NCBI GenBank assembly: GCA_013695855.1
Contig: JACCZR010000002.1
Span: forward strand, 1-8,729
Source of the DNA: Thermoleophilaceae bacterium
GTDB lineage: Bacteria; Actinomycetota; Thermoleophilia; Solirubrobacterales; Thermoleophilaceae
DNA length: 8,729 nucleotides
Direction of reading: 5' to 3'
The notes beneath the pieces are model-generated. The model made no database searches. It was not told where the DNA came from and saw nothing but the letters and a program-made list of their open reading frames with translations. This document shows, piece after piece, positions 1-6,338 of this stretch. How positions within the stretch are numbered: position 1 is the stretch's first letter; each line of letters starts with the position of its first letter. Both the position numbers and the translations under genes were made by a program.

Positions 1-345
1 GACCACCACCTGCTCGCGCCGGCGGCCGGGGCGGCGGCCGGCCACGTTCACCAGATCACGATCCTGACTGCGAAAGGCGTCGCGCTCCACCGTGAAGCCC
101 CGGTCGGCGAAGGTGTCTGCCACCAGCGCCGCGGTGGCGCGGTCTCCGGTCGTGCCTGCGCGGCGATCGGGCTCGCGGCCGGCGATCGTGTTGGCGGTAC
201 CGGTCGCCTGGCGGCCGTCGAAGAGGACGTCGGCGGCGAGGCCCTGGGGCAGGGGAGGCGGGCGGCTCTCCAGCGAGAACATCGCGAGCACGACGGTCAG
301 CACGGCAGGGACGAAGGCGGCTCTGTATACCCGCGGCTCGATCAT
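1..345 (-). CDS. Membrane-anchored peptidase, probably M28 family (N-terminal part, truncated by window edge)
   Basis: This minus-strand reading frame starts at an ATG (345-343) and stays open for 115 codons to the left edge, so the C-terminal part and stop lie outside. Residues about 8-24 (RAAFVPAVLTVVLAMFS) form one hydrophobic segment, an uncleaved signal anchor or first membrane helix. After it come a Pro-rich linker and a segment around residues 60-100 with the layout of the region before the catalytic domain of M28 aminopeptidase-like zinc exopeptidases: PDRRAGTTGDRATAALVAD, then a turn, then DLVNVAGRRPG and a basic stretch entering a beta-strand (EQVVV). In M28 enzymes the first zinc ligand motif (HxD) would follow within a few residues, just beyond the edge, so the assignment cannot be confirmed here. 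The codons are G/C-rich at position three and the plus-strand reading is implausible. No clear Shine-Dalgarno precedes the ATG. The gene is divergent from the regulator gene at 433 and shares its 87-bp upstream region. Confidence 0.6.
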   Translation of the reverse strand, partial: MIEPRVYRAAFVPAVLTVVLAMFSLESRPPPLPQGLAADVLFDGRQATGTANTIAGREPDRRAGTTGDRATAALVADTFADRGFTVERDAFRSQDRDLVNVAGRRPGRRREQVVV

Positions 346-402
346 GCGGTCGGCTTGTGCCGTGCTCCCACTCGAGGTCGTCGTCCTAGGGCGGTCGGCT
401 TG
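346..402. repeat. 12-bp direct repeat in the divergent intergenic region
   Basis: GCGGTCGGCTTG occurs at 346-357 and again, identically, at 391-402, 45 bp start to start. The left copy abuts the start codon of the minus-strand peptidase gene; the right copy overlaps the proposed -35 element of the regulator promoter. OmpR/PhoB-family regulators commonly bind direct repeats and often control their own operon, so this is a candidate autoregulatory site. That role is inferred; the repeat is seen directly. Confidence 0.5.
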
Positions 403-426
403 CTCTCCATCGGGGCAACCTACAAT
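400..426 (+). promoter_or_regulatory. Candidate sigma70-type promoter giving a leaderless mRNA
   Basis: TTGCTC (400-405) and TACAAT (421-426) resemble -35 and -10 hexamers with a 15-bp spacer, a little shorter than the usual 16-18. The GTG start of the response regulator lies at 433, six bases after the -10 hexamer, which is where transcription would begin. The transcript would then have no 5' leader. Leaderless mRNAs with a TANNNT box just upstream of the start are common in actinobacteria. A GAGG at 429-432 touches the GTG directly and is too close to act as a Shine-Dalgarno. Confidence 0.5.
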
Positions 427-441
427 CTGAGGGTGTCTCAG
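427..441. repeat. Inverted repeat spanning the regulator start codon
   Basis: CTGAG (427-431) and CTCAG (437-441) are perfect inverted repeats separated by five bases that contain most of the GTG start codon (433-435). It could be a small dyad operator, or a weak hairpin if a longer transcript is made. A 5-bp dyad can also arise by chance, so functional confidence is low. Confidence 0.25.
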
Positions 442-1134
442 CAGGCACCGCGGATCCTCCTCGTCGACGACGAGCAGTCGGTGCAGAAGCTGTTGTCCTT
501 CCCCCTCAGGCGAGAGGGCTATGACGTGGTCGGCGCCCTGGACGGCCAAGAGGCCCTAGACCGCCTCAGTGAGGGCTCGTTCGACCTCGTCGTGCTCGAC
601 CTGATGCTGCCGAAGGTCGACGGCTTCGAGGTCTGCCGGCGGCTGCGGGCGCGCAGCGGCGTGCCGATCATCATGCTCACCGCCAAGGCCGAGGAGATCG
701 ACAAGGTTCTCGGCCTTGAGCTGGGGGCCGACGACTACATCACCAAGCCCTTCTCGCTGCGCGAGTTCCGCAGCCGGGTGAAGGCGGTGCTGCGCCGCGC
801 GAGCCTCACCCGCGAGGAGGACGCGCTCGAGGAGCCGCTGACCCACGGTGATCTGCGCATCGACTTCGAGAAGCGAACCGTGCAGGCAAGCGGGCAGCCC
901 GTCCGGCTCACCTATGTCGAGTTCGAGATCCTCGTGGCGCTGGCGCGCAGCCCCGGCCGCGTCTACAGCCGCAGTCAGCTGCTCCAGCGCGTGTGGGGCG
1001 ACTCCGCCTACCGCGACCCGCGCACGGTCGACGTGCACATCCGCCACCTGCGCGAGAAGCTCGAGGCCGACGCCCACGAGCCCGAGCTGATCCTCACCGT
1101 GCGAGGGGTGGGCTACCGCTTCCAGGAACGATGA
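433..1134 (+). CDS. OmpR/PhoB-family two-component response regulator
   Basis: This 233-residue DNA-binding regulator is the expected length for the OmpR/PhoB family. The receiver domain spans residues about 7-120 and keeps all key residues: acidic pair D12-D13 (LLVDDE), phospho-acceptor D56 (LVVLDLMLP), switch T83 (MLTA) and K105 (YITKPF). The winged-helix output domain occupies about 135-231, with the recognition helix in DPRTVDVHIRHLREKLE and the terminal wing hairpin in TVRGVGYRF. The GTG at 433 was chosen because it precedes the conserved first strand by only six residues; an in-frame TTG at 355 would add 26 residues with no counterpart in the family and would overlap the promoter. The stop overlaps the ATG of the kinase gene (ATGA, 1131-1134), so this is a cognate pair. 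It resembles MtrA/PhoP/RegX3-type actinobacterial regulators, but the exact orthologue and signal cannot be named from sequence. Confidence 0.93.
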   Translation: MSQQAPRILLVDDEQSVQKLLSFPLRREGYDVVGALDGQEALDRLSEGSFDLVVLDLMLPKVDGFEVCRRLRARSGVPIIMLTAKAEEIDKVLGLELGADDYITKPFSLREFRSRVKAVLRRASLTREEDALEEPLTHGDLRIDFEKRTVQASGQPVRLTYVEFEILVALARSPGRVYSRSQLLQRVWGDSAYRDPRTVDVHIRHLREKLEADAHEPELILTVRGVGYRFQER

Positions 1135-2543
1135 GGCCGCTCCTCGGCTCGCTGCGCAACAAGGTGGCGCTGCTGTTCGCCGCCGTGGTCGCCCTGGCCA
1201 TGGCCGCCATCTACTTCCTCGCCGTCCCCCAGCTGCAGACCAACCTCACCCAACAGCGCACGGACGACCTTCTGCGCGCCGCCCGCGGCTCGGTCCGCCC
1301 GCTGGATCGCATCACAAACGGTGACATCCCCGCCCCTCAGGTCGACCGAACCATCCGCTCGCTGGCCGACAACGCGGGAGCTCGGGTCACCCTCCTCGCC
1401 ATCCAGCGTTCCGACAGCGGCGCTGTCAGCTTCTTTCCCCTGACCGACTCCCGCGAGCAGTTGGTCTATCCACGAAACGACGAGCTGGCCCGCAAGGCCA
1501 CGACCAGCGGGCGCGTGCAGACCGAGTCCACGCGCTTCGGCCGTGAGGACCTCGCCCAGGTGGCCCAGCCAATCCGGACCGGGGACGAGGTGGTCCGCGT
1601 GGCTCTGTACTCGGCCAGCCTCGAGGACACGGTCCAGACGGTCGGCTTCATCCGCAACCGCATCCTGGTGGCCACCGCCGTGGCCCTGCTGCTGGCGCTG
1701 GCCGGCGGCACGCTCGTTGCGCAGTCTGTCGCGCGGCGCGTGCGCCGGGTGGAGCGCCGCGCCGGGGAGCTCGCGGCCGGGCGCTTCTCCGAGCCCCTGC
1801 CCGTCGACTCCGAAGACGAGCTGGGCCAGCTCACCCGCGCCTTCAACGAGATGGCCCAGCAGCTCAGCCAGGTCGACGTGGCGCGCAAGGAGTTCGTGGC
1901 CACCGCCTCTCACGAGCTGCGCACGCCGATCTTCTCCCTGTCGGGCTTCGTGGAGCTGCTGCTCGACGAGGAGCTCGACGAGGCCACCCGACGTGAGTTC
2001 CTGGAGACGATGTCCGAGCAGGTGGAGCGCCTGCAAAAGCTCGCGGTGGACCTGCTCGACCTGTCGCGCCTGGACGCCGGCTCGGTGGAGCTGGCCCCCG
2101 AGGAAATCGACCTCGCCGAGCTGGCGCGCTCGGTCGTAAGCGAGTTCCGGCCGGCCGTGTCCCGCCACGGCACCGAGCTCTCGCTCGACCTGCCCGAGGC
2201 AGGCGTCGATGCCCGCGCAGACCGCGAGAAGGTGGCCCAGATCATGCGTATCCTCCTCGACAACGCCCTCCGCCACACCCCCGAGGGCACCCCCGTCACC
2301 GTGAGCGCCGACCGAGACAATGGAGCCGCCGAGTTCACGGTGGCCGATTCGGGCCCTGGGATGTCCCAGGGTGCGGACGGGCACGTGTTCGAGCGCTTCT
2401 GGACCGGCGACGCCACCACCGGAGCCGGCCTGGGCCTGGCCATCGCCAAGGAGCTGGCCGAGCACATGAACGGCGACATCAGCGTCTCGGCGCGGCCGGG
2501 TCGCACCGCCTTCACACTCGAGCTGCCCCGCGAAGAGCGCTAG
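1131..2543 (+). CDS. Membrane sensor histidine kinase (HAMP, HisKA, HATPase)
   Basis: The 470-residue kinase starts at the ATG overlapping the regulator stop. It has a short cytoplasmic N-terminus, TM1 at about 13-33, an extracytoplasmic sensor region of about 140 residues (34-174), TM2 at about 177-198, a HAMP linker to about 250 (DELGQLTRAFNEMAQQL), then the dimerisation helix with phospho-acceptor H261 in SHELRTP. The ATP-binding domain keeps the N box (LLDNALRHTPEG, N378), G1 (DSGPGM, 406-411), F box (FERFW, 420-424) and G2 (GAGLGLAIAK, 431-440), so it should be active. The sensor region shows no motif I recognise. A longer in-frame start at 993 would only read through the regulator gene and was rejected. 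The stop TAG (2541-2543) directly abuts the ATG of the protease gene, which suggests the signal concerns envelope state, by analogy with other kinase/HtrA gene pairs. It presumably phosphorylates the upstream regulator. Confidence 0.93.
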   Translation: MRPLLGSLRNKVALLFAAVVALAMAAIYFLAVPQLQTNLTQQRTDDLLRAARGSVRPLDRITNGDIPAPQVDRTIRSLADNAGARVTLLAIQRSDSGAVSFFPLTDSREQLVYPRNDELARKATTSGRVQTESTRFGREDLAQVAQPIRTGDEVVRVALYSASLEDTVQTVGFIRNRILVATAVALLLALAGGTLVAQSVARRVRRVERRAGELAAGRFSEPLPVDSEDELGQLTRAFNEMAQQLSQVDVARKEFVATASHELRTPIFSLSGFVELLLDEELDEATRREFLETMSEQVERLQKLAVDLLDLSRLDAGSVELAPEEIDLAELARSVVSEFRPAVSRHGTELSLDLPEAGVDARADREKVAQIMRILLDNALRHTPEGTPVTVSADRDNGAAEFTVADSGPGMSQGADGHVFERFWTGDATTGAGLGLAIAKELAEHMNGDISVSARPGRTAFTLELPREER

Positions 2544-3728
2544 ATGGGTCGCCTCGCCCCGGCGGCGCTCGCCGCCCTGATGCTCGCCGGCTGCGCGGTG
2601 GGCGACGACGAGCCGGGGAGCGGTTCGAGCGATCCCGGCTCGCAGCAGGTCCAGAGCCGGACCACCAAGGTGGAGGTGGTCAAGGGCCTCGGTGCGAGAG
2701 GCGCCTTCGATCCGCAGGCCCTCTACGACCGCCTCTCCCCCGGGGTGGTCACCATCACCTCGCTCTTCGGGGATGGCCGGCGCGGCATTCTCGAGAGAGA
2801 GGGCGAGGGCGGCCAGGGCTCGGGCTTCGTGCTCGACTCCCAGGGGTTCGTAGCCACCAACGCGCACGTGGTGACCACCGGCACGCCGCGCACCCGCCGG
2901 GCCAAACAGGTCTTCGTGGGCTTCTCGGACGGCAACCGCGTGCCCGCGCGCATCGTCGGCACCGATCCCTTCGCCGACGTCGCCGTGCTCAAGCTCGACC
3001 CCCGTGGCCTGCGGCTCACACCGCTGACGGTGGGCGCCACGCGCGACGTGAAGGTGGGCGCGCCGGTGGCCGCGATAGGCAGCCCCTTCGGCGAGGAGCA
3101 GTCGCTGTCGGTGGGCGTGATCTCCGCCATCGACCGCAACATCGAGTCGCTGACCCAGTTCCAGACCGGCAACGCCATCCAGACCGACGCCGCGATCAAC
3201 CCCGGCAACTCCGGCGGGCCCCTGCTCTCCGAGAAGGGCCGGGTGCTGGGGATCAACGCCCAGATCAGGTCGCGCAGCGGCGGGGGCGAGGGCGTCGGCT
3301 TCGCCATCCCGGCCGACGCCGTGCGACGCTCCATCCGCGAGCTGCGCGCTCGGGGGCGCGTGCCCTACGGCTTCCTCGGCGTCTCCGCCCAGCCGCTCTT
3401 CCCGCAGCTGGCTCGCTCGCTCGGCCTTCCGGTCTCCGGCGGCGCGCTCGTCGCCGAGGTGGAGGACGGCAGCCCCGCCGACGACGCCGACCTGAAGGGC
3501 GGCACGGGCAAGCGCGAGTTTCAGGGTAACCCCGACGTCCCCACCGGAGGCGACGTGGTCATCTCGGTCGACGGTCAGAAGCTCACCCGCACCGAGGACC
3601 TGGCCGACGTGATCGCCGGCAAGAACGAGGGCGAGGAAGTGGAGCTCGAGATTCTGCGCGACGGTGACCGGCGCGACGTCAAGGTCAAGCTGACCCGCCG
3701 CCCGGTCGAGCCTCCACGCCGGCGCTAG
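2544..3728 (+). CDS. HtrA/DegP-like serine protease lipoprotein with PDZ domain
   Basis: This is a 394-residue trypsin-fold protease. The N-terminus is a short lipoprotein signal: R3, hydrophobic core to residue 14, lipobox LAGC with lipidated C17. It is therefore probably anchored to the outer face of the membrane rather than through a helix as in many actinobacterial HtrA proteins. After a Gly/Ser/Asp-rich linker the protease domain (about 60-265) carries the complete triad: H108 (TNAHVV), D145 (FADVAVLKLD) and S223 (GNSGGPLL), with GSGFVLDSQG before the histidine and GVGFAIP after the serine. A PDZ domain (about 275-385) begins at YGFLGVSAQPL and contains a roughly 15-residue polar insertion (around 318-334) before the GDVVISVDGQ strand. 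The start codon follows the kinase stop with no gap. Known HtrA proteins degrade or refold damaged exported proteins; the genetic coupling suggests it is an output, or a modulator, of the kinase. DegP, DegQ or DegS equivalence cannot be decided. Confidence 0.93.
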   Translation: MGRLAPAALAALMLAGCAVGDDEPGSGSSDPGSQQVQSRTTKVEVVKGLGARGAFDPQALYDRLSPGVVTITSLFGDGRRGILEREGEGGQGSGFVLDSQGFVATNAHVVTTGTPRTRRAKQVFVGFSDGNRVPARIVGTDPFADVAVLKLDPRGLRLTPLTVGATRDVKVGAPVAAIGSPFGEEQSLSVGVISAIDRNIESLTQFQTGNAIQTDAAINPGNSGGPLLSEKGRVLGINAQIRSRSGGGEGVGFAIPADAVRRSIRELRARGRVPYGFLGVSAQPLFPQLARSLGLPVSGGALVAEVEDGSPADDADLKGGTGKREFQGNPDVPTGGDVVISVDGQKLTRTEDLADVIAGKNEGEEVELEILRDGDRRDVKVKLTRRPVEPPRRR

Positions 3729-4681
3729 TGCTGGAGCTCGTCCGCGAGCTCTCGCTCGCCCTGCGCGAGCGTGTGCTCCCCCATCTGGGCTCACACGCCG
3801 GGCGCGCCCGAGGGGCCGCAGGGGCGGGCGGCGACCCAACGTTCGCGATCGACTCCGAGGCAGAGGCCGAGCTCGAGCGCTTCATGGCCGAGCGGGCGCC
3901 CGAGCTGGCCTTCTACTCCGAGGACCGTGGACTGGTCCCCGCGAGGGGTGCCCCGCAGGGCTCCCCCCGCAGCGCTGCGGGCGGCGCTGAGCACGTGCTC
4001 GTGGTCGACCCGATCGACGGCACCCGCCCAGCCATGGCGGGTCTCGAGTCATGCTGCGTCTCGGTGGCGGCGGCGCCGCTGCCCGACCCGACCATGGCCG
4101 ACGTCTCGGCGGCCTGCGTCGTGGAGATCCCGTCCGGAGCTGTCTTCCTGGCCGAGCGCGGCCGCTTGGTCGAGTCGCCCGCCGGCGCTCTGTCATCGAA
4201 CGAGGAGCTTTCGCGCCTGTTCTGGACCTACGGCTTTCGCGGGCGGCCGGCCCGGGCGCTGACCGAGGTCCTGGCGGACTTGATCGACGGCTCCTCGGTG
4301 GGCGGTGGCACCTTCGAGCTCGGCTCGGCCGCCTTCGACATGACCCGGGTGGTCACCGGCCAGCTGGACGCCTACGTGGAGCCCGGCCCGCTGCTGGTGG
4401 CCGAGGTGCCCGGCATGCGCGAGGAGTTCGAGCGAGTGGGCGGAGGAGCGGTGCTCAACAACTCGCCCTACGACCTGGCCGCCGCGGCACTGATCTGCCA
4501 GGAGGCCGGCGTGGTCGTGACCGACGCCCGCGGCGAGCGCCTGTCTGACCGGCCCCTGCTCGGCTCGGGCGCCGAGTTCCAGATGTCGGTGGTGGCGAGT
4601 GCCAACGCCGCCCTGCACGCTCGCATCCTCGAGTCCGTGCGGGAGGGGGTCGCACGCTTGAGGTCCTCCTCGGAGGGGTAG
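3728..4681 (+). CDS. Inositol monophosphatase-family sugar phosphatase
   Basis: This 317-residue enzyme belongs to the Mg2+-dependent, Li+-sensitive IMPase/FBPase superfamily. Metal-binding features are present: E65 in YSEDRG (equivalent to the GEE glutamate), D94 and D97 in VVDPIDGT, and D249 in YDLAAAALICQEAG, which replaces the usual WDxAAG...EAGG motif with Tyr for Trp. GSAAFDMTRVVTGQLDAYVE (199-218) matches the family's GSAA...G..DAY.E helix. Two things are unusual: a longer loop between E65 and the DPIDGT motif, and about 24 extra residues between E218 and D249, where human IMPA1-like proteins have only five. The GTG start shares one base with the protease stop (TAGTG, 3726-3730), a coupling arrangement. 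Alternative family members act on inositol-1-phosphate, fructose-1,6-bisphosphate, PAP or histidinol phosphate; none can be excluded. Its position upstream of trehalose genes allows a sugar-phosphate substrate, which is inference only. Confidence 0.85.
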   Translation: MLELVRELSLALRERVLPHLGSHAGRARGAAGAGGDPTFAIDSEAEAELERFMAERAPELAFYSEDRGLVPARGAPQGSPRSAAGGAEHVLVVDPIDGTRPAMAGLESCCVSVAAAPLPDPTMADVSAACVVEIPSGAVFLAERGRLVESPAGALSSNEELSRLFWTYGFRGRPARALTEVLADLIDGSSVGGGTFELGSAAFDMTRVVTGQLDAYVEPGPLLVAEVPGMREEFERVGGGAVLNNSPYDLAAAALICQEAGVVVTDARGERLSDRPLLGSGAEFQMSVVASANAALHARILESVREGVARLRSSSEG

Positions 4682-4694
4682 GCTGGCGCCCGAC

Positions 4695-5093
4695 GTGAGA
4701 GAGATCGAGGATGCCCAGGCGTCTGACCGCGACGTCGCTCTCGCCATCCCCGCTCGGCCTGAGCACCTGGTGCTGGCCCGCCTGGCTCTCTCGGCGGTCT
4801 GCCGCCTGACCCCACTCGGCGCAGAGGACGTGGCCGATCTCAAGCTCGCGGTGACCGAGGCGGCCAACGACTTCGTCGACGAGGTCGGGCCGGTCGGCGA
4901 CGAGGGGCGGCTCCACATCTCGTTCGTGCTCGAGGACAGCCGGCTGGCAGTGAGCCTCGCCGGCCCCGCCGGCCCTGAGCCGACAGGAGAACAGGAGCTC
5001 GGACGCGCCATCATCGGCGCCACCGTCGACGAGGCCCACTACGAGCAGGGTCACATCGAGCTCGTCAAGTACCTGCCGGACAGCGACGGCTAG
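4695..5093 (+). CDS. RsbW-like GHKL (HATPase_c_2) protein with degenerate ATP site
   Basis: This 132-residue single-domain protein has the size and order of anti-sigma-factor kinases of the RsbW/SpoIIAB type: an N-terminal strand, ARPEHLVLARLAL helix, DLKLAVTEAANDF helix (49-60), core strands (HISFVLEDSRLAVSL) and a final ELVKYL strand. The ATP-binding motifs are poorly kept. The N-box position that is normally Asn falls on D59 (E55 and N58 are nearby), the G1 Asp position is L88 and its second Gly is A92 (only G90-P91 remain), the glycine of the G2 loop is E101, and the terminal GT is G119-H120. It may bind a partner without phosphorylating it, or may bind ATP weakly. GTG at 4695 was chosen because the conserved fold starts about 13 residues later; a GGAGGGG lies 17 nt upstream, too far for a good Shine-Dalgarno. 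It sits 13 nt after the phosphatase and 12 nt before treT. No sigma-factor or anti-anti-sigma gene is adjacent. Confidence 0.72.
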   Translation: MREIEDAQASDRDVALAIPARPEHLVLARLALSAVCRLTPLGAEDVADLKLAVTEAANDFVDEVGPVGDEGRLHISFVLEDSRLAVSLAGPAGPEPTGEQELGRAIIGATVDEAHYEQGHIELVKYLPDSDG

Positions 5094-5105
5094 CCTCCGC
5101 GCGCG

Positions 5106-6338
5106 ATGCTGCAGCCGATCGCCCTCGGGCACAAGAGCCTGGCCGACTACACGCACGTGGCGGGGCGACCGCTCATCGCGGAGATTCGCGAGCTGTCCGA
5201 GCAGCTTCAGGGCCTGAAGGTCCTGCACCTGAGCGCCACCGCCTTCGGTGGCGGGGTGGCCGAGATCCTCTACACGCTGATCCCGCTCATGCACGACGTT
5301 GGCATCAAGGCCGAGTGGCAGGTGATGCTGGGGCGCGAGGAGTTCTACAACGTCACCAAGCGCCTGCACAACGCCCTCCAGGGCAACCCCGACTCGCTCG
5401 ACGCCGAGGAGTGGGCGATCTTCGAGCGCTTCAACGAGATGAACGCCCGCGAGCTCCGCGACGGCTGGGACGTGATCATCGTCCACGACCCCCAGCCGCT
5501 GGGCATCCGCGACCACGTGCCCGGCCACGGGCGCACGTGGGTCTGGCGCTGCCACATCGACCTCTCGACGCCAAACCAGGATGCGATCGACCACGTCGTC
5601 CCCCACGTCCGGGGCTACGACGAGTCGGTGTTCCACCTTCAGGACTACGTTCCCCCGGGCCTCGACGGCGCGCTCGTGAACATCTGCCCGCCGGCCATCG
5701 ACCCGCTGGCGCCCAAGAACATGGCCTTCTCGCCCGAGGACGCCGCGTTCGTGTGCGACCAGTTCGGCCTCGACGTGGACCGTCCGCTGATGTGCCAGGT
5801 ATCGCGCTTCGACCCCTGGAAGGACCCCATGGGCGTGATCGACGCCTACCGCGTGGTCAAGGAGGAGATGCCCGAGGTGCAGCTTGCCCTGGTGGGCTCG
5901 ATGGCGCTCGACGACCCCGAGGGCTGGGAGTTCTTCAACTCGACGATGGCCCACGCCGACGGCGACCCCGACGTCCACATCCTCAACAACCTCAACCAGG
6001 TGGGGGCGATCGAGGTCAACGCCTTCCAGTCCCAGGCCGACGTTGTGATTCAGAAGTCCACGCGAGAGGGCTTCGGGCTGACGGTCTCCGAGGCGCTGTG
6101 GAAGGCCCGGCCGTTCGTCGGCGGCGACGTGGGCGGGATCCCCCTGCAGGTCCAGGACGGGGAGACCGGCTACCTGGTCTCCTCACCCGAGGAGTGCGCG
6201 GAGCGCTCGCTGCGGATCCTGCGCGACCCCGACCTGGGCCGGCGCCTCGGTCGCTCGGGCAAGGAGCACGTGCGCAACAACTTTCTCACCCCCCGCCTGC
6301 TGCGCGACTGGCTGCATATCTTCTCGAGAGCGGCGTGA
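5106..6338 (+). CDS. treT: Trehalose synthase TreT (trehalose glycosyltransferring synthase, GT4)
   Basis: This 410-residue GT-B retaining glycosyltransferase closely resembles archaeal (Thermococcus/Pyrococcus) and Rubrobacter TreT, which makes trehalose from NDP-glucose and free glucose. TreT-like signatures in order: YTHVAG at 15-20, the glycine loop ATAFGGGVAEIL (44-55), EFYNVTKRLHNALQGN (79-94), VHDPQPLG (126-133), the WRCHIDLSTPN block (147-157), QVSRFDPWKDP with the nucleotide-diphosphate-binding Arg/Lys pair R234 and K239, ALVGSMALDDPEGWEFF (261-277), VNAFQSQADVVIQKS (304-318) and the E-x7-E motif E321...E329 in EGFGLTVSE. Length equals that of known TreT. It acts in the cytoplasm. 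The ATG has no obvious Shine-Dalgarno, and the preceding stop is 12 nt away. The stop overlaps the next start (GTGA, 6335-6338), coupling it to the GT20 gene. TreT can be reversible in other organisms, so a degradative role is possible; trehalose phosphorylase is a less likely alternative. Confidence 0.9.
   Translation: MLQPIALGHKSLADYTHVAGRPLIAEIRELSEQLQGLKVLHLSATAFGGGVAEILYTLIPLMHDVGIKAEWQVMLGREEFYNVTKRLHNALQGNPDSLDAEEWAIFERFNEMNARELRDGWDVIIVHDPQPLGIRDHVPGHGRTWVWRCHIDLSTPNQDAIDHVVPHVRGYDESVFHLQDYVPPGLDGALVNICPPAIDPLAPKNMAFSPEDAAFVCDQFGLDVDRPLMCQVSRFDPWKDPMGVIDAYRVVKEEMPEVQLALVGSMALDDPEGWEFFNSTMAHADGDPDVHILNNLNQVGAIEVNAFQSQADVVIQKSTREGFGLTVSEALWKARPFVGGDVGGIPLQVQDGETGYLVSSPEECAERSLRILRDPDLGRRLGRSGKEHVRNNFLTPRLLRDWLHIFSRAA

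Noticed and set aside
92..430. A 112-residue plus-strand frame at the left
   Set aside because: Ser/Arg/Ala-rich shadow of the minus-strand peptidase gene, and it would run through the operon promoter.
355..432. N-terminal extension of the response regulator from a TTG at 355
   Set aside because: The extra 26 residues have no counterpart in OmpR-family receivers and overlap the -35/-10 elements; GTG at 433 fits the fold.
1113..3839. A 908-residue open frame on the minus strand
   Set aside because: It is antisense to the kinase and protease genes, is rich in Gly/Ala/Arg/His with no domain, and arises because high-GC codons seldom give stops on the opposite strand. The plus-strand genes have complete catalytic motifs.
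4455..5978. A 507-residue minus-strand open frame
   Set aside because: Antisense shadow of the phosphatase, RsbW-like and treT genes; low-complexity Val/Asp/His/Arg composition and no recognisable motif.
5315..6334. 340-residue N-terminal extension of the GT20 protein, suggesting a fusion
   Set aside because: The extension is an Arg/Pro/Gly-rich out-of-frame reading of treT; the GT20 fold begins right after the GTG at 6335.
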